NCBI RefSeq assembly: GCF_902497995.1
Contig: NZ_CABVII010000029.1
Coordinates: 1-64,000 of the forward strand
Direction: 5' to 3'
DNA length: 64,000 nucleotides
From: Pseudomonas fluorescens
Lineage (GTDB): Bacteria > Pseudomonadota > Gammaproteobacteria > Pseudomonadales > Pseudomonadaceae
Of the stretch, positions 44,301 through 52,062 are shown one piece after another (the stretch's first letter is position 1; every line of letters begins with the position of its first letter). The translations under genes and the position numbers were made by a program. The notes beneath the pieces are model-generated. The model was given only the letters and a program-made list of their open reading frames with translations. It did no database searches and had not been told where the DNA came from.

Positions 44301-44311
44301 GCATTCCTGGC

Positions 44312-44923
44312 AGCGGATAAGCTGGCGCCAATTATGAAGGCACTGGCGCTAGATGCATACTTTTTGCCGGGATCTCACACCCGATCACTGAGTATTCAGC
44401 GACTGCCAAAGGTTATTGAGCGGGCTTCCGACCGACAACCTGAAAGACCTGTGGGATTTTTCTTCTGGTTTTCTTCGTACGTAGGACATGTCACGCAGGA
44501 CACCGAGACCAGCCCTGGTCAGGTGTTTCATGACGATCAGTGGAAAAACTCAAACCACCAAGGGCAGGGTCACTAGGCGTGATTTGCGTCAGAGGAAGGC
44601 AGTTATCGGATTACCGAATGAAGCTGACCATTCAAAAAGACAAAAAAAAGCCCGCGGGAGGGCGGGCAAACCGTAGTTTCTTGAAGAGCGAGCGCAATGT
44701 ACCGGTTGCCGAGGCTCGGCGGGGTGAAGAAAAATTCATCTGTGCGGCCCTCCCATAACCAGGCGCGCTTGCCCATCCGCTACCTCTGAGGTCAGGGGTT
44801 GTACTTTTAGCTGACGGCCGAAAGGCTGAATCACCGATGACGTTGCAACAGAAGAGCGATTCGGAGATCGCTTAAATGTTCAGTATGCGATACATTTGAT
44901 TGTAAATGTAATGGTAAGCGAAC
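44312..44923. other. Intergenic region before hipBA
   Basis: About 610 bases without a supported gene. A minus-strand terminator lies at 44645-44672, although no complete minus-strand gene ends there. The last 60 bases (GCGATACATTTGATTGTAAATGTA) are an A/T-rich promoter and operator region for hipB. Confidence 0.5.
44645..44672 (-). terminator. Minus-strand intrinsic terminator
   Basis: Plus strand reads A-run then GCCCGC-GGGAG-GCGGGC. On the minus strand this is a GC hairpin followed by eight Ts. The gene it served is gone. Confidence 0.7.
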
Positions 44924-45172
44924 ATGGACTACACTCTATTGGCCTCGCGGCTCGGCAAACAAATACGCGAAAAACGTATGAATCGTGGTCACACGCAAGC
45001 AACACTGGCCGAGCTCGCAGGGTTGACGCGGCAGAAAGTCATTGCCGTCGAGAAGGGCTCCCTTACTGTGAGCATGGTGGCGTATGCGCGTGTATTAGGC
45101 GCATTGGATTGTGAGTTCACCGTTGTTCCAGCGGCCATGCCGACCCTTGAAGAACTTGAAGAACTGTTCTGA
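44924..45172 (+). CDS. hipB: HipB-type HTH antitoxin
   Basis: 82 residues of the Xre/HipB type: YTLLASRLGKQIREKRMNRGHTQATLAELAGLTRQKVIAVEKG (helix-turn-helix at about 25-50) and a C-terminal tail (TLEELEELF) that may bind the kinase. It represses the operon and holds HipA inactive. The stop is directly followed by the hipA ATG without a gap. Confidence 0.88.
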   Translation: MDYTLLASRLGKQIREKRMNRGHTQATLAELAGLTRQKVIAVEKGSLTVSMVAYARVLGALDCEFTVVPAAMPTLEELEELF

Positions 45173-46372
45173 ATGAAAATGACCTCACTTTTCGTCAGCA
45201 CTCCTGAAGGGCGCAGCGGCCGGATCTTCACCAGCGCGGCGGACTTCATTTTCCGCTACGACGAAGATGCATTGCCGGAGATGGCAATCAGTTTGTCGAT
45301 GCCTGTGCGACCTGAGGAGTTCCGCCGACGAGACCTGCACCCAATCTTTCAGATGAATCTGCCGGAAGGGTATGTGCTGGAACAGTTACGTAATCGCCTG
45401 GCCAAGACCGTGAACGTCGATCCCATGCTGTTGCTTGCGCTTTCCGGTAGCAGCTCACCCATCGGCAGGGTCCAGGTGCGTTCGCAAGCCGTAGATGCCC
45501 TGCTTGGAGAACAGACATTTCCCGGAGAACGACTCGAAGAGATTCTGACGTGGGACGGTGCGGAAGATATCTTTGCCGACCTGCTTGATCGCTACATCCT
45601 GCGGGCCGGTATTTCAGGTGTCCAACCCAAGGTGTTGGTGCCTGAACAGCAGGAGACCGACTTGCCACGAGTCACTTCGAAAACCTCGGACCTGATCATC
45701 AAGAGTGGCCGTGACGAGTTCCCTGGCCTGGCGATCAACGAGTTCCTTTGCATGTCGATTGCCAAGGAGGCGGGCATTCCCGTCCCTGAATTTTACCTTT
45801 CCGACAACGCCAGATTGTTTGTCATGCGCCGCTTTGATCGAGACGCTCAACTCAACCCGATCGGCTTCGAGGACATGGCGGCACTCATGGGGTTGTCGGC
45901 CGATCAGAAATACAGCAAAAGCTACGCGGCAATCGCCAAGGTTATTCGGCTGTTTTGCCCTGCGCAGTACCTGCGGTCCTCACTGGATCAGCTTTTCGAT
46001 AGCGTTGCCCTGAGCTGCATCGTCGGAAACGGCGATGCGCATCTCAAGAACTATGGGTTGCTCTACTCGGAGCCTACGCAACGCGATGCTCGCCTGGCGC
46101 CGGCTTATGACATCGTCAATACCACTGCTTACATCCCGGATGATGTTCTTGCGTTGGATCTGGCAGGCAACAAATCATTGTTTGCTTCTCGCCAAGGGTT
46201 GCTGGAGTTCGCGCAGACATGTGAGATTGAACAGCCTGAATTGCGCATTCAGAAGATTCTGGCAGCACTTGAAGCGGTCCTTGAGCGTTATCCCCAGCAT
46301 CGGGAACAGGCACCTCATGTGGTCAGTGCGATTCAAAAAGCAGCGGCGCCATTTGCCCTGACTTTTGGATAG
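45173..46372 (+). CDS. hipA: HipA-type Ser/Thr kinase toxin
   Basis: 399 residues. GISGVQPK at 146-153 carries the autophosphorylated serine S148. The catalytic loop is NGDAHLKN (286-293, D288), and the metal motif is APAYDIVNTT. HipA kinases phosphorylate a tRNA synthetase (GltX in E. coli) and induce persistence. No gap to hipB, so translation is coupled. All key residues are intact, so the pair looks functional. Its neighbours are remnants, which fits retention of a TA module in a decaying zone. Confidence 0.93.
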   Translation: MKMTSLFVSTPEGRSGRIFTSAADFIFRYDEDALPEMAISLSMPVRPEEFRRRDLHPIFQMNLPEGYVLEQLRNRLAKTVNVDPMLLLALSGSSSPIGRVQVRSQAVDALLGEQTFPGERLEEILTWDGAEDIFADLLDRYILRAGISGVQPKVLVPEQQETDLPRVTSKTSDLIIKSGRDEFPGLAINEFLCMSIAKEAGIPVPEFYLSDNARLFVMRRFDRDAQLNPIGFEDMAALMGLSADQKYSKSYAAIAKVIRLFCPAQYLRSSLDQLFDSVALSCIVGNGDAHLKNYGLLYSEPTQRDARLAPAYDIVNTTAYIPDDVLALDLAGNKSLFASRQGLLEFAQTCEIEQPELRIQKILAALEAVLERYPQHREQAPHVVSAIQKAAAPFALTFG

Positions 46373-46399
46373 CGACGTTGCAGGGGCGGCTCTACATAA

Positions 46400-46525
46400 G
46401 TGGACCTCAATGCCGACAGACAGGAATTCAAGGCACTGTGGAACTGGATCAATCGCAAGGCGGCCTACAGCGTCAACTTCGATTCAGCGGAACTGACTGA
46501 GAAAGCAAGGCCGCAGATAAGCTGA
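46400..46525 (+). pseudogene. Remnant of a type III restriction Res subunit
   Basis: 42 codons in one frame (VDLNADRQEFKALWNWI, NRKAAYSVNFDSAEL) match my memory of the C-terminal region of type III restriction helicase-nucleases (res). Nothing upstream or downstream of it remains; hipA ends 28 bases before. This is a scar of a lost restriction locus. Confidence 0.6.
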
Positions 46526-46535
46526 AGCGCCACAT

Positions 46536-47144
46536 TTACAATTCCGCGTGGAGCGAAGCGATCATTTGATCAAAGGCCTCCACCGCATACCTTCCATCAA
46601 GGTTTTCCAAAGCTGGCATTTCTGAAGGGAAGCCGAATCTCACTCTGCCTGGAAGTACCTTGTCGAGGGCTGAGTACCAGTCCAAAAGAGCAGTTTGGAG
46701 GCGCACGTGTAGCTCGAATTTGCCCCTTCGGCGGGTCGAGTCTGCCTGAGCGCGCTGTCGCGCAAGCTGTGGATCGATCCGGCCAACAATGTAACAGTCG
46801 GCAAAACCGATCCGCCCTTGTGCGATAGTTTCTCTTGTGGCCGCCAATTCCAATCGCCAGTCGTGTTCGCTTGCCTCACCGATCTGCCAGAGGCTCCAAA
46901 TGTAGTGGAGCTTGAGGGGGTCGCTATCGCACAGAGCCCACGAATATTTTTCTTCCATGATGAGTGCCGCCTGCCAGCGATCTACGTTTCGCTCGGCCCA
47001 GAAAGTTGCCGCTCCGACTGGATCTTTCAGACGATCCGGCTCGTCCTCAATACGTCCATGTTCAGGAATGACATGTTGTCCTCCATATCTTGCGCACCAG
47101 GTGGTTTTCCCGCTGGCGCTGATACCATCGACAACCAAAATCAT
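46536..47144 (-). CDS. P-loop NTPase, small kinase-like
   Basis: 202 residues from ATG 47144 (a longer frame to 47291 is not supported). Walker A GISASGKTT at 7-15. The mid part has WALCDSDPLKLHYIWSLWQIGE, and the end a helical lid (ARQRAQADSTRRRGKFELHV with several arginines). It looks like an AAA_33/adenylate-kinase-like enzyme that could phosphorylate a small molecule or a drug. Substrate unknown. It lies next to hipA in the opposite direction. Confidence 0.75.
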   Translation of the reverse strand: MILVVDGISASGKTTWCARYGGQHVIPEHGRIEDEPDRLKDPVGAATFWAERNVDRWQAALIMEEKYSWALCDSDPLKLHYIWSLWQIGEASEHDWRLELAATRETIAQGRIGFADCYIVGRIDPQLARQRAQADSTRRRGKFELHVRLQTALLDWYSALDKVLPGRVRFGFPSEMPALENLDGRYAVEAFDQMIASLHAEL

Positions 47145-47317
47145 CGTTCTGACTACTCCATAAATTACGTCATTCTGCCGCCCGTTTACCGCTGCGTAGC
47201 GATCCGGCAAACAACCCGTTCGAACGGCCAAGCGCCCTGGGCCGGATCTGGTTCTCGACCTGGTTGTCGTCGGTATGCGTCTGCCCAACACTTCTTACTT
47301 AGTGATCAGCGTCTGTC

Positions 47318-47500
47318 CGGGAGCAGGAACTCTACTTCGTAGATTCCCCGTGCCGCACGGATGGTCACAGGGTGTGTGACTGGCCTCAGGTCACTCACTC
47401 CGAGGGGGTCGGTGACTTCGCAGCGCTTGGATAAATCGAGGGTGTCGGTTGCCAAATCCGGCGAGGAGTCCGGTGGACTGGGACTGAGTTTTTTCCCTCC
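47318..47500 (-). pseudogene. DUF6124-type N-terminal remnant
   Basis: The stretch KKLSPSPPDSSPDLATDTLD followed by LSKRCEVTDPL matches the first 35 residues of the intact gene at 48953-49336 (KKHSPNPPDSSPDLATNTPN). The ATG is replaced and the conserved C-terminal domain is missing; the frame runs on into unrelated sequence to 47306. Remnant. Confidence 0.7.
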
Positions 47501-47511
47501 AAAAAATTGTC

Positions 47512-48213
47512 TCAGTATTGCGTCACCTGAAAAACCCTCAACACCCACCCGGCCTCCCCTGGGATCAACCTGTACTGAACCTGCCGCATTTTTCCCGTCC
47601 GCTCCGCACCGGCGTCAGCATCTTCATAGACCGGAAACCGCTGCACCAACGCATTTTCCATCAGAGCAAACTCATCCTCGCCTTGGTAACCCTCTGCAAT
47701 TTTCGGGTTGTCACTGACAGGTGGCAGATAAATCTCGCTGAGCGACTTCTTGCGGTTAGCGGAGTAGGCAACGAGCTCACCCGCCATCCCGCGCCCCGGT
47801 GATCTGACGAAGACGTAAATCTCGGGTGAGCCGTCGCGATCAAGGTCCGCGACCTGCGCCCGAACGATGTTGCCGGCAAGGGGGTGAGCCACCTTCGAGT
47901 TATCGATTTCCAGCCCTTGGGGTGCGATGTAGAGCACACGGTTTCCATCGACCAACGCCGTCGTCACATGAAAACGAATGCCCTGCAAATCGAGTGTTTG
48001 GTCGAATGGCTGGATGCTGTCCCTGACCTCATCGACAAGGCTCGACGAAAGGTTTTGCGCTGTGAGCGGGCCTTTGATGGATTGGGTGACCGTCACGGCT
48101 TCGGCGCCGTTATTGAAAGGGATTTCGACACTAGGTGCGACTTCGGCGGTGGCGTGTGCAGCCAAAGAAACCATGGCAGCGAAGGCGGCTGAAATCCAGG
48201 CAATCATGTTCAT
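47512..48213 (-). CDS. PliI-like periplasmic lysozyme-inhibitor protein
   Basis: 233 residues with a signal peptide (MNMIAWISAAFAAMVSLAAHATA). The C-terminal half, ADLDRDGSPEIYVFVRSPGRG, LVAYSANRKKSLSEIYLPP and VQYRLIPGEAGWVLRVF, follows the pattern of PliI, the periplasmic inhibitor of invertebrate-type lysozyme. Such proteins protect the murein during contact with animal hosts. It stands alone between remnants. Well-preserved reading frame. Confidence 0.75.
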   Translation of the reverse strand: MNMIAWISAAFAAMVSLAAHATAEVAPSVEIPFNNGAEAVTVTQSIKGPLTAQNLSSSLVDEVRDSIQPFDQTLDLQGIRFHVTTALVDGNRVLYIAPQGLEIDNSKVAHPLAGNIVRAQVADLDRDGSPEIYVFVRSPGRGMAGELVAYSANRKKSLSEIYLPPVSDNPKIAEGYQGEDEFALMENALVQRFPVYEDADAGAERTGKMRQVQYRLIPGEAGWVLRVFQVTQY

Positions 48214-48294
48214 CTTCCTGAATGCTTCTGTTCGGTGTTGTTGTCCACCAGATGAAACAGCAGCATAGATGGTGTAGCGGCAAGTACCTCGACT

Positions 48295-48528
48295 CTAACG
48301 TTGCAGCAGTTCATCTAAGGTCACGGTGTGCTTGAAATGATGTTCCCAAAGCCTGACTCCTAAACCACCGGTGCGATCCAGCGATGACCCCACCGTCAAA
48401 TCCGTAATCAACGTCGGCTGCAACCCCGCATCGAATAATGCAAACCCGGCCGCCAGGCAGCAGGTTTCGGTTTGCAGGCCGCACACCAATACCCGTTCCA
48501 CCTTCAGGCTTTGCAAATACTCGACAAA
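48295..48528 (-). pseudogene. Isochorismatase-family hydrolase, fragment A (3' half)
   Basis: Codes YLQSLKVERVLVCGLQTETC, then CLAAGFALFDAGLQPTLITD and the ending HHFKHTVTLDELLQR. This is the C-terminal half of a cysteine-hydrolase (isochorismatase-like) gene; C in ETCC is the catalytic cysteine region. Homology to copy C (50475-50931) stops sharply at 48528, where unrelated A- and G-rich sequence begins. Confidence 0.85.
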
Positions 48529-48622
48529 AAGGGGGGACGGATCTATTTAGTGCCACCACTTTTTTGTCTGTCACCTTTGTCATTCAAGATGTAAGGCTGC
48601 GAAACCAGATAAAACAATCATA

Positions 48623-48655
48623 AAAAATGCGCGACCTCAGTGAGGTCGCCCATTT
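48623..48655 (-). terminator. Bidirectional-type terminator
   Basis: GCGACCTCA-G-TGAGGTCGC (48631-48649) with an A-run on one side and a T-run on the other. It ends the small minus-strand operon 48668-49336. Confidence 0.8.
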
Positions 48656-48667
48656 TCTTTTCTACGT

Positions 48668-48916
48668 CTATATCTGCGTTTTCAATCGCCGCCCAACGAC
48701 GTCCAACAAATCGCAGCCGTCGCGCAGTGAGGTGACCAACACCCGCGCCAGTTCACTGTGAACGTTTTCGTTTACGGTGAAGCTCTCCAGCAATTGGGTT
48801 GCTGTGCGGATGCGGTAGGCCGCGGTTTCGTGCAAAACGTCCAGCGGCGCTTCGGTGTCGATCAACAGCGATGGAATGCTGCAATCGATGCCGGTAACCG
48901 GCATGTATCGATCCAT
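48668..48916 (-). CDS. Small protein downstream of DUF6124
   Basis: 82 residues from ATG 48916, which has GGAGG before it. MDRYMPVTGIDCSIPSLLID at the start and RDGCDLLDVVGRRL at the end are typical of a small protein that often follows DUF6124 genes in Pseudomonas (from memory). It starts 36 bases after the DUF6124 stop and ends at a terminator. Function unknown. Confidence 0.7.
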   Translation of the reverse strand: MDRYMPVTGIDCSIPSLLIDTEAPLDVLHETAAYRIRTATQLLESFTVNENVHSELARVLVTSLRDGCDLLDVVGRRLKTQI

Positions 48917-48952
48917 GGCACAAACCTCCAGTTGGTAAAAAGACATGGCCAC

Positions 48953-49336
48953 TCAGGGATGGCTGGTGGACTGGGTCTCTGGCAAGCCATCGGGTGGGTC
49001 CAGGTTGTCCAGCGCCCGGTTTACTAACAGTTCGGCCACCACCGCCAACTGCTGAATCGCCAATGCCACGTTGCGGCGAGAGCTTTCCAGTTCGCAGGCA
49101 AGGTCCGTGCTCATGACGTTGAGCGAGGCCAGGGTTTCGCAGGCGTGAGCGAGCAGGGAGGGTGTGTCGATGTTGGGGAGGATGGTGAAGACGTGGCTGA
49201 CGGGGTCGGGGAGACGTGGGTTGCGCAGGCGGGCGCTCACGAGGGGTTCGGTGGCTTCGCAGAGCTTGGATAAATTGGGGGTATTGGTTGCCAAATCCGG
49301 CGAGGAGTCCGGTGGATTGGGACTGTGTTTTTTCAT
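48953..49336 (-). CDS. DUF6124-family protein
   Basis: 127 residues: a variable N-terminal half (KKHSPNPPDSSPDLATNTPN) and the conserved C-terminal half ILPNIDTPSLLAHACETLAS, LNVMSTDLACELESSRRNVA and AIQQLAVVAELLVNRALDNL. Family function unknown; members are numerous in fluorescent pseudomonads and may be regulated by the structured leader seen upstream. This is the only intact copy of three in the window. The gene at 48668 is co-transcribed. Confidence 0.8.
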   Translation of the reverse strand: MKKHSPNPPDSSPDLATNTPNLSKLCEATEPLVSARLRNPRLPDPVSHVFTILPNIDTPSLLAHACETLASLNVMSTDLACELESSRRNVALAIQQLAVVAELLVNRALDNLDPPDGLPETQSTSHP

Positions 49337-49360
49337 GGTCTAATTCCTGGTTTGTCATAG

Positions 49361-49475
49361 GAACTGCCATTCCCCTGCTGTCAAACAGGGAAGGTGGCAG
49401 CTGTACGTAGGTTGACAGACCGGAAACACAGGAAAAAACGGTGCATCCAAAGATGCCCCACGCACAGCCGCCATG
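49361..49475 (-). ncRNA. Structured leader of DUF6124 genes, copy 2
   Basis: Hairpin with CTGCCA/TGGCAG and TTCCCCTG/CAGGGAA (49364-49400), small hairpin GCATC-CAAA-GATGC (49443-49456), then CGCACAGCCGCCAT (49461-49474), upstream of the DUF6124 start. Same layout as 44187-44297 with compensating base changes in both stems. Confidence 0.6.
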
Positions 49476-49671
49476 AAAAAACTGCAAGCGCGCAAGCATG
49501 CCGTTTTATTAGGTAGAGTGGAAGGTTCCGGTTTTCAGCCTGTCAAAGCCGATCGCTGATTTGCAGCGACACCGGAAGGCTATCTGCGAAGAGCAGCGTT
49601 CGCTAGTTCATGGAAGGCGATGCGTCTTGCAGGAAATTTCCTAGGATGGAGAGCAGGGGCGCCACGATTGA

Positions 49672-49890
49672 GCTGCAACCCCGCATCGAATAACGCAAAC
49701 CCGGCTGCCATGCAGCAGGTTTCGGTTTGCAGGCCGCACACCAATACTCGTTCCACCTTCAGGCTTTGCAAATACTCGATGGTTTGCGGCGATGGCGCGT
49801 AGCCGTGTTTGATGAAGATTCGGTCGGCCTGGATCAGGCTGTCGTCGTCTGGTGCGGGGTGCCAGCCGAGTTGTTTCTGGAAGAGGGGGC
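49672..49890 (-). pseudogene. Isochorismatase-family hydrolase, fragment B (middle)
   Basis: Codes FQKQLGWHPAPDDDSLIQAD through YLQSLKVERVLVCGLQTETC to FALFDAGLQ. Both ends are lost: the N-terminus is replaced at 49890 and the C-terminus at 49672. The palindromic AGGAAATTTCCTAGGA at 49631-49646 lies 26 bases outside the broken 3' end and recurs beside copy C. Confidence 0.85.
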
Positions 49891-49926
49891 CGTACGGAGT
49901 TGACAAGCCTATGTTCGATTTCTGAG

Positions 49927-49958
49927 CAAAAAAAACCGGCGCTTGACCGGTTTTTTTG
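49927..49958 (-). terminator. Intrinsic terminator of the two tiny ORFs
   Basis: On the minus strand, CCGGT-CAAGCG-CCGG... arms (ACCGG/CCGGT) are followed by a run of Ts, ten bases after the stop of the 56-residue frame. Confidence 0.75.
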
Positions 49959-49967
49959 TCTAAATAG

Positions 49968-50138
49968 TCAGTTAGCTCGTTTGGTTTCAGCTTCCATCAT
50001 CACAAGGTTTTGCTGCTTGGTAGCTTCAGTCAGCACTTCGCTGTAGACACGCTTTTTCTGATTCGACTTAGCATTGCGAATGAAATCAGCAAAGGGACTC
50101 TTGGCGCCCTTAGAGAAGCCTAGCTTGATCGAAATCAT
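49968..50138 (-). CDS. Tiny protein, 56 residues
   Basis: MISIKLGFSKGAKSPFADFI, then a basic helix (RNAKSNQKKRVYSEVLTEAT, KQQNLVMMEAETKRAN). Its ATG overlaps the stop of the 53-residue frame (ATGA-type), so the two are translated together. Composition and the terminator right after it suggest a real bicistron. It resembles small partners of zeta-type toxins, from memory only. Confidence 0.55.
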   Translation of the reverse strand: MISIKLGFSKGAKSPFADFIRNAKSNQKKRVYSEVLTEATKQQNLVMMEAETKRAN

Positions 50139-50296
50139 TGATGCGCTCCTGATCCTGACCCGAGCTCGACCATTAATTCAGCTCGTATGTGTCGCTCAGG
50201 GATTCGACTCGGACGTCTGGCTATGGCTTTCTTGTTCGACCTGGCAAAGGAAATCGCTTCATCTTGCATGAGCTGTTCATCAGGAGTCATCGTCAT
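50135..50296 (-). CDS. Tiny protein, 53 residues, zeta-toxin-like start
   Basis: The first 28 residues, TPDEQLMQDEAISFARSNKK and AIARR, look like the N-terminus of zeta-type kinase toxins. The frame then continues to a different end (IPERHIRAELMVEL) and stops, so no P-loop is present. AAAGGA precedes the start. Either a decapitated toxin remnant or a stand-alone small protein; coupling to the next frame favours translation. Confidence 0.5.
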   Translation of the reverse strand: MTMTPDEQLMQDEAISFARSNKKAIARRPSRIPERHIRAELMVELGSGSGAHQ

Positions 50297-50469
50297 TCCT
50301 TTGGTATGAAAAAATCAAAAGTGAAGCGCAAATGGGTGACCGAATCTTTGTGAAGGAAAGCATACAGATTTACTAATCGCGCTCCAGTGTCTGACGGGCG
50401 CCACGAGTTGAAGGAAATTTCCTAGGACCGAACCTTGTGCTTGGTATGCCAGCATTCCGCTCTAATATT

Positions 50470-50931
50470 GTTACAGTTCGTCCAATGTCACGGTGTGCTT
50501 GAAATGATGCTCCCAAAGCCTGACTCCCAAACCACCGGTGCGATCCAGCGATGACCCCACCGTCAAATCCGTAATCAACGTCGGCTGCAACCCCGCATCG
50601 AATAACGCAAACCCGGCCGCCAGGCAGCAGGTTTCGGTTTGCAGGCCGCACACCAGTACCCGTTCCACCTTCAGGCTTTAGAAATACTCGATGGTTTGCG
50701 GCGACGGGGCGTAGCCGTGCTTGATGAAGATTCGGTCGGCCTGGATCAGGCTGTCGTCGTCTGGTGCGGGTGCCAGCCGAGTTGTTTGTGGAAGGGGGTT
50801 TTGGATTCGTCGTGGCGTTCGACGGTGGCGGCGCTGGGGAGGGTGCCGATCAGTGTGCGGATGCCGTCGATGAGCCATTGGGGTGGGGTGAAGCTGGGTT
50901 GGACGTCGATGATGAGGAGGGCTTGGTGCAT
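50470..50931 (-). pseudogene. Isochorismatase-family hydrolase, copy C, frameshifted
   Basis: The most complete copy. It starts MHQALLIIDVQPSFTPPQWL with the catalytic-fold IIDVQ motif. One base is missing near 50768 (copy B reads WHPAPDDDS there), and TAA replaces the Gln codon in EYLQSL near 50680. The 3' end to DEL is present. So even the longest of the three copies is inactive. Confidence 0.85.
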
Positions 50932-51386
50932 GAGCGTCTCCGGAGAGGCGGTTGCGGCGACGTTTGCAGCTTTGGCCGCTGGGGATTTGGGGTGGTCTGG
51001 CTGGACTCTTCGCGGGCAAGCCCGCTCCCACAGGGTACGGGTTGGCTCCCGGAATACCGAACCCCAGATGCAACGAAGCCCGCGCTGGGCGGGCTTCGTT
51101 GGCTTCGATTGGTGGGCCGGGGTAATTTGAATCCGCTTAGTAAGCTATTGATTTATAAAATTAATATCGATTTTGATTTTTGGTTGGAATACCAATTGGA
51201 ATACTGCACTTTACTTGACCACCCGTTTGCATTCGATCTGACCAGCACGTTTCATAACCATGATTGGCAGTGAACGGCCATAGCTGCCGGGGGCGACAGG
51301 TAGAGATCGGCCAGGAGCAGTCATTCGACACTCCCCGTGCCAACCGTTTAAATTGACCCATTTAGTTACCAGGCTGCCTTAAAAAA
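50932..51386. other. Intergenic region with palindromes
   Basis: 455 bases without a supported gene. It includes a REP core (TTCGCGGGCAAGCCCGCTCC near 51008) and a terminator-like hairpin CAACGAAGCCCGC/GCGGGCTTCGTTG at 51071-51101. The following 250 bases are A/T-rich with no recognisable content; the phrase GGTAATTTGAATCC near 51120 is not a tRNA. Confidence 0.55.
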
Positions 51387-51557
51387 ATGACCGGCACTTT
51401 CCAAGGCAGCTGTCTCTGCGGCGCCGTCAGTTACGAAATCAAACCACGCCCCAAAGTGCTTCCACATTGCCATTGCAACTAATGCCGTAAAAGTCATGGG
51501 GCAGCGTTTGCCAGCTATGGCAGCGTGCTGCGAACTGACCTGCATAAGGTTGCGTAA
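51387..51557 (+). pseudogene. GFA-family (CENP-V/GFA) enzyme remnant
   Basis: From ATG 51387, MTGTFQGSCLCGAVSYEIK and PHCHCN, then a stop in place of Gln, then CRKSHGAAFASYGSVLRTDL in the same frame. These are the zinc-binding Cys motifs of the glutathione-dependent formaldehyde-activating family. The C-terminal half is missing after 51557. Dead gene fragment. Confidence 0.85.
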
Positions 51558-51648
51558 TGAAACGGAGCGCCAAATGACTGCGGATATTTTTATCCATTTT
51601 CATTTCAACTAGAGGTTGACCTAAGCGCCCACCCGACACTTTACGTGA

Positions 51649-51795
51649 TCAGGTGGGCGCCCATCTATGCGGCAGCAACCCTATAGTTTCTCTCGCACGG
51701 TGCGTCGGCAGCCGCGTGAGCACGTCCTTCAGATACGCATACGGATCAAGCCCATTCATCCGTGCAGACTGGATAAAACTCATATTAGTCGCCGC
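51649..51795 (-). pseudogene. IS66-family transposase C-terminal remnant
   Basis: Minus-strand frame IQSARMNGLDPYAYLKDVLT, then RLPTHRARETIGLLPHRW, is the signature end of IS66 TnpC. Only about 45 codons remain, with no TnpA/TnpB or clear terminal repeats next to it. Confidence 0.85.
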
Positions 51796-51834
51796 CTTTA
51801 TTTCTGGAACTCGGAAGGTGACTTCCCCAGACTC

Positions 51835-52060
51835 TTACATATGTTTGCAGGTTTCGCCATTGACCACGCATAACGATCGTCCGGATTGCCGGTCGAACAG
51901 GGTGTAGTCGGCCCGAAAATTCAGCTCCGGCTCGTTGAACAATAGACGTACTGGAATGCTGCGCAGCTTGTCTTCCTTACCCTGGCGCAGTTCTTCGTTA
52001 AGTGGATGTAGTAACCGGCCATCCCGGCTTTGCACTTGGGACGTGATCGTGAATTGATCG
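51835..52060 (-). pseudogene. Fragment of a plasmid/ICE-type recombination-directionality-like protein
   Basis: Frame FTITSQVQSRDGRLLHPLNE, then RSIPVRLLFNEPELNFRADY and SLCVVNGETCKHM. It matches, from memory, a conserved family carried by Pseudomonas plasmids and ICEs (hydrolase/metal-binding or RDF-like). It has neither N-terminal start nor C-terminal half and abuts the nhaA stop. Confidence 0.6.
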
Positions 52061-52062
52061 TC

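Noticed and set aside
51110..51135. tRNA T-arm-like GGGGTAATTTGAATCC
   Set aside because: No cloverleaf can be built around it; the surrounding DNA is A/T-rich and featureless.
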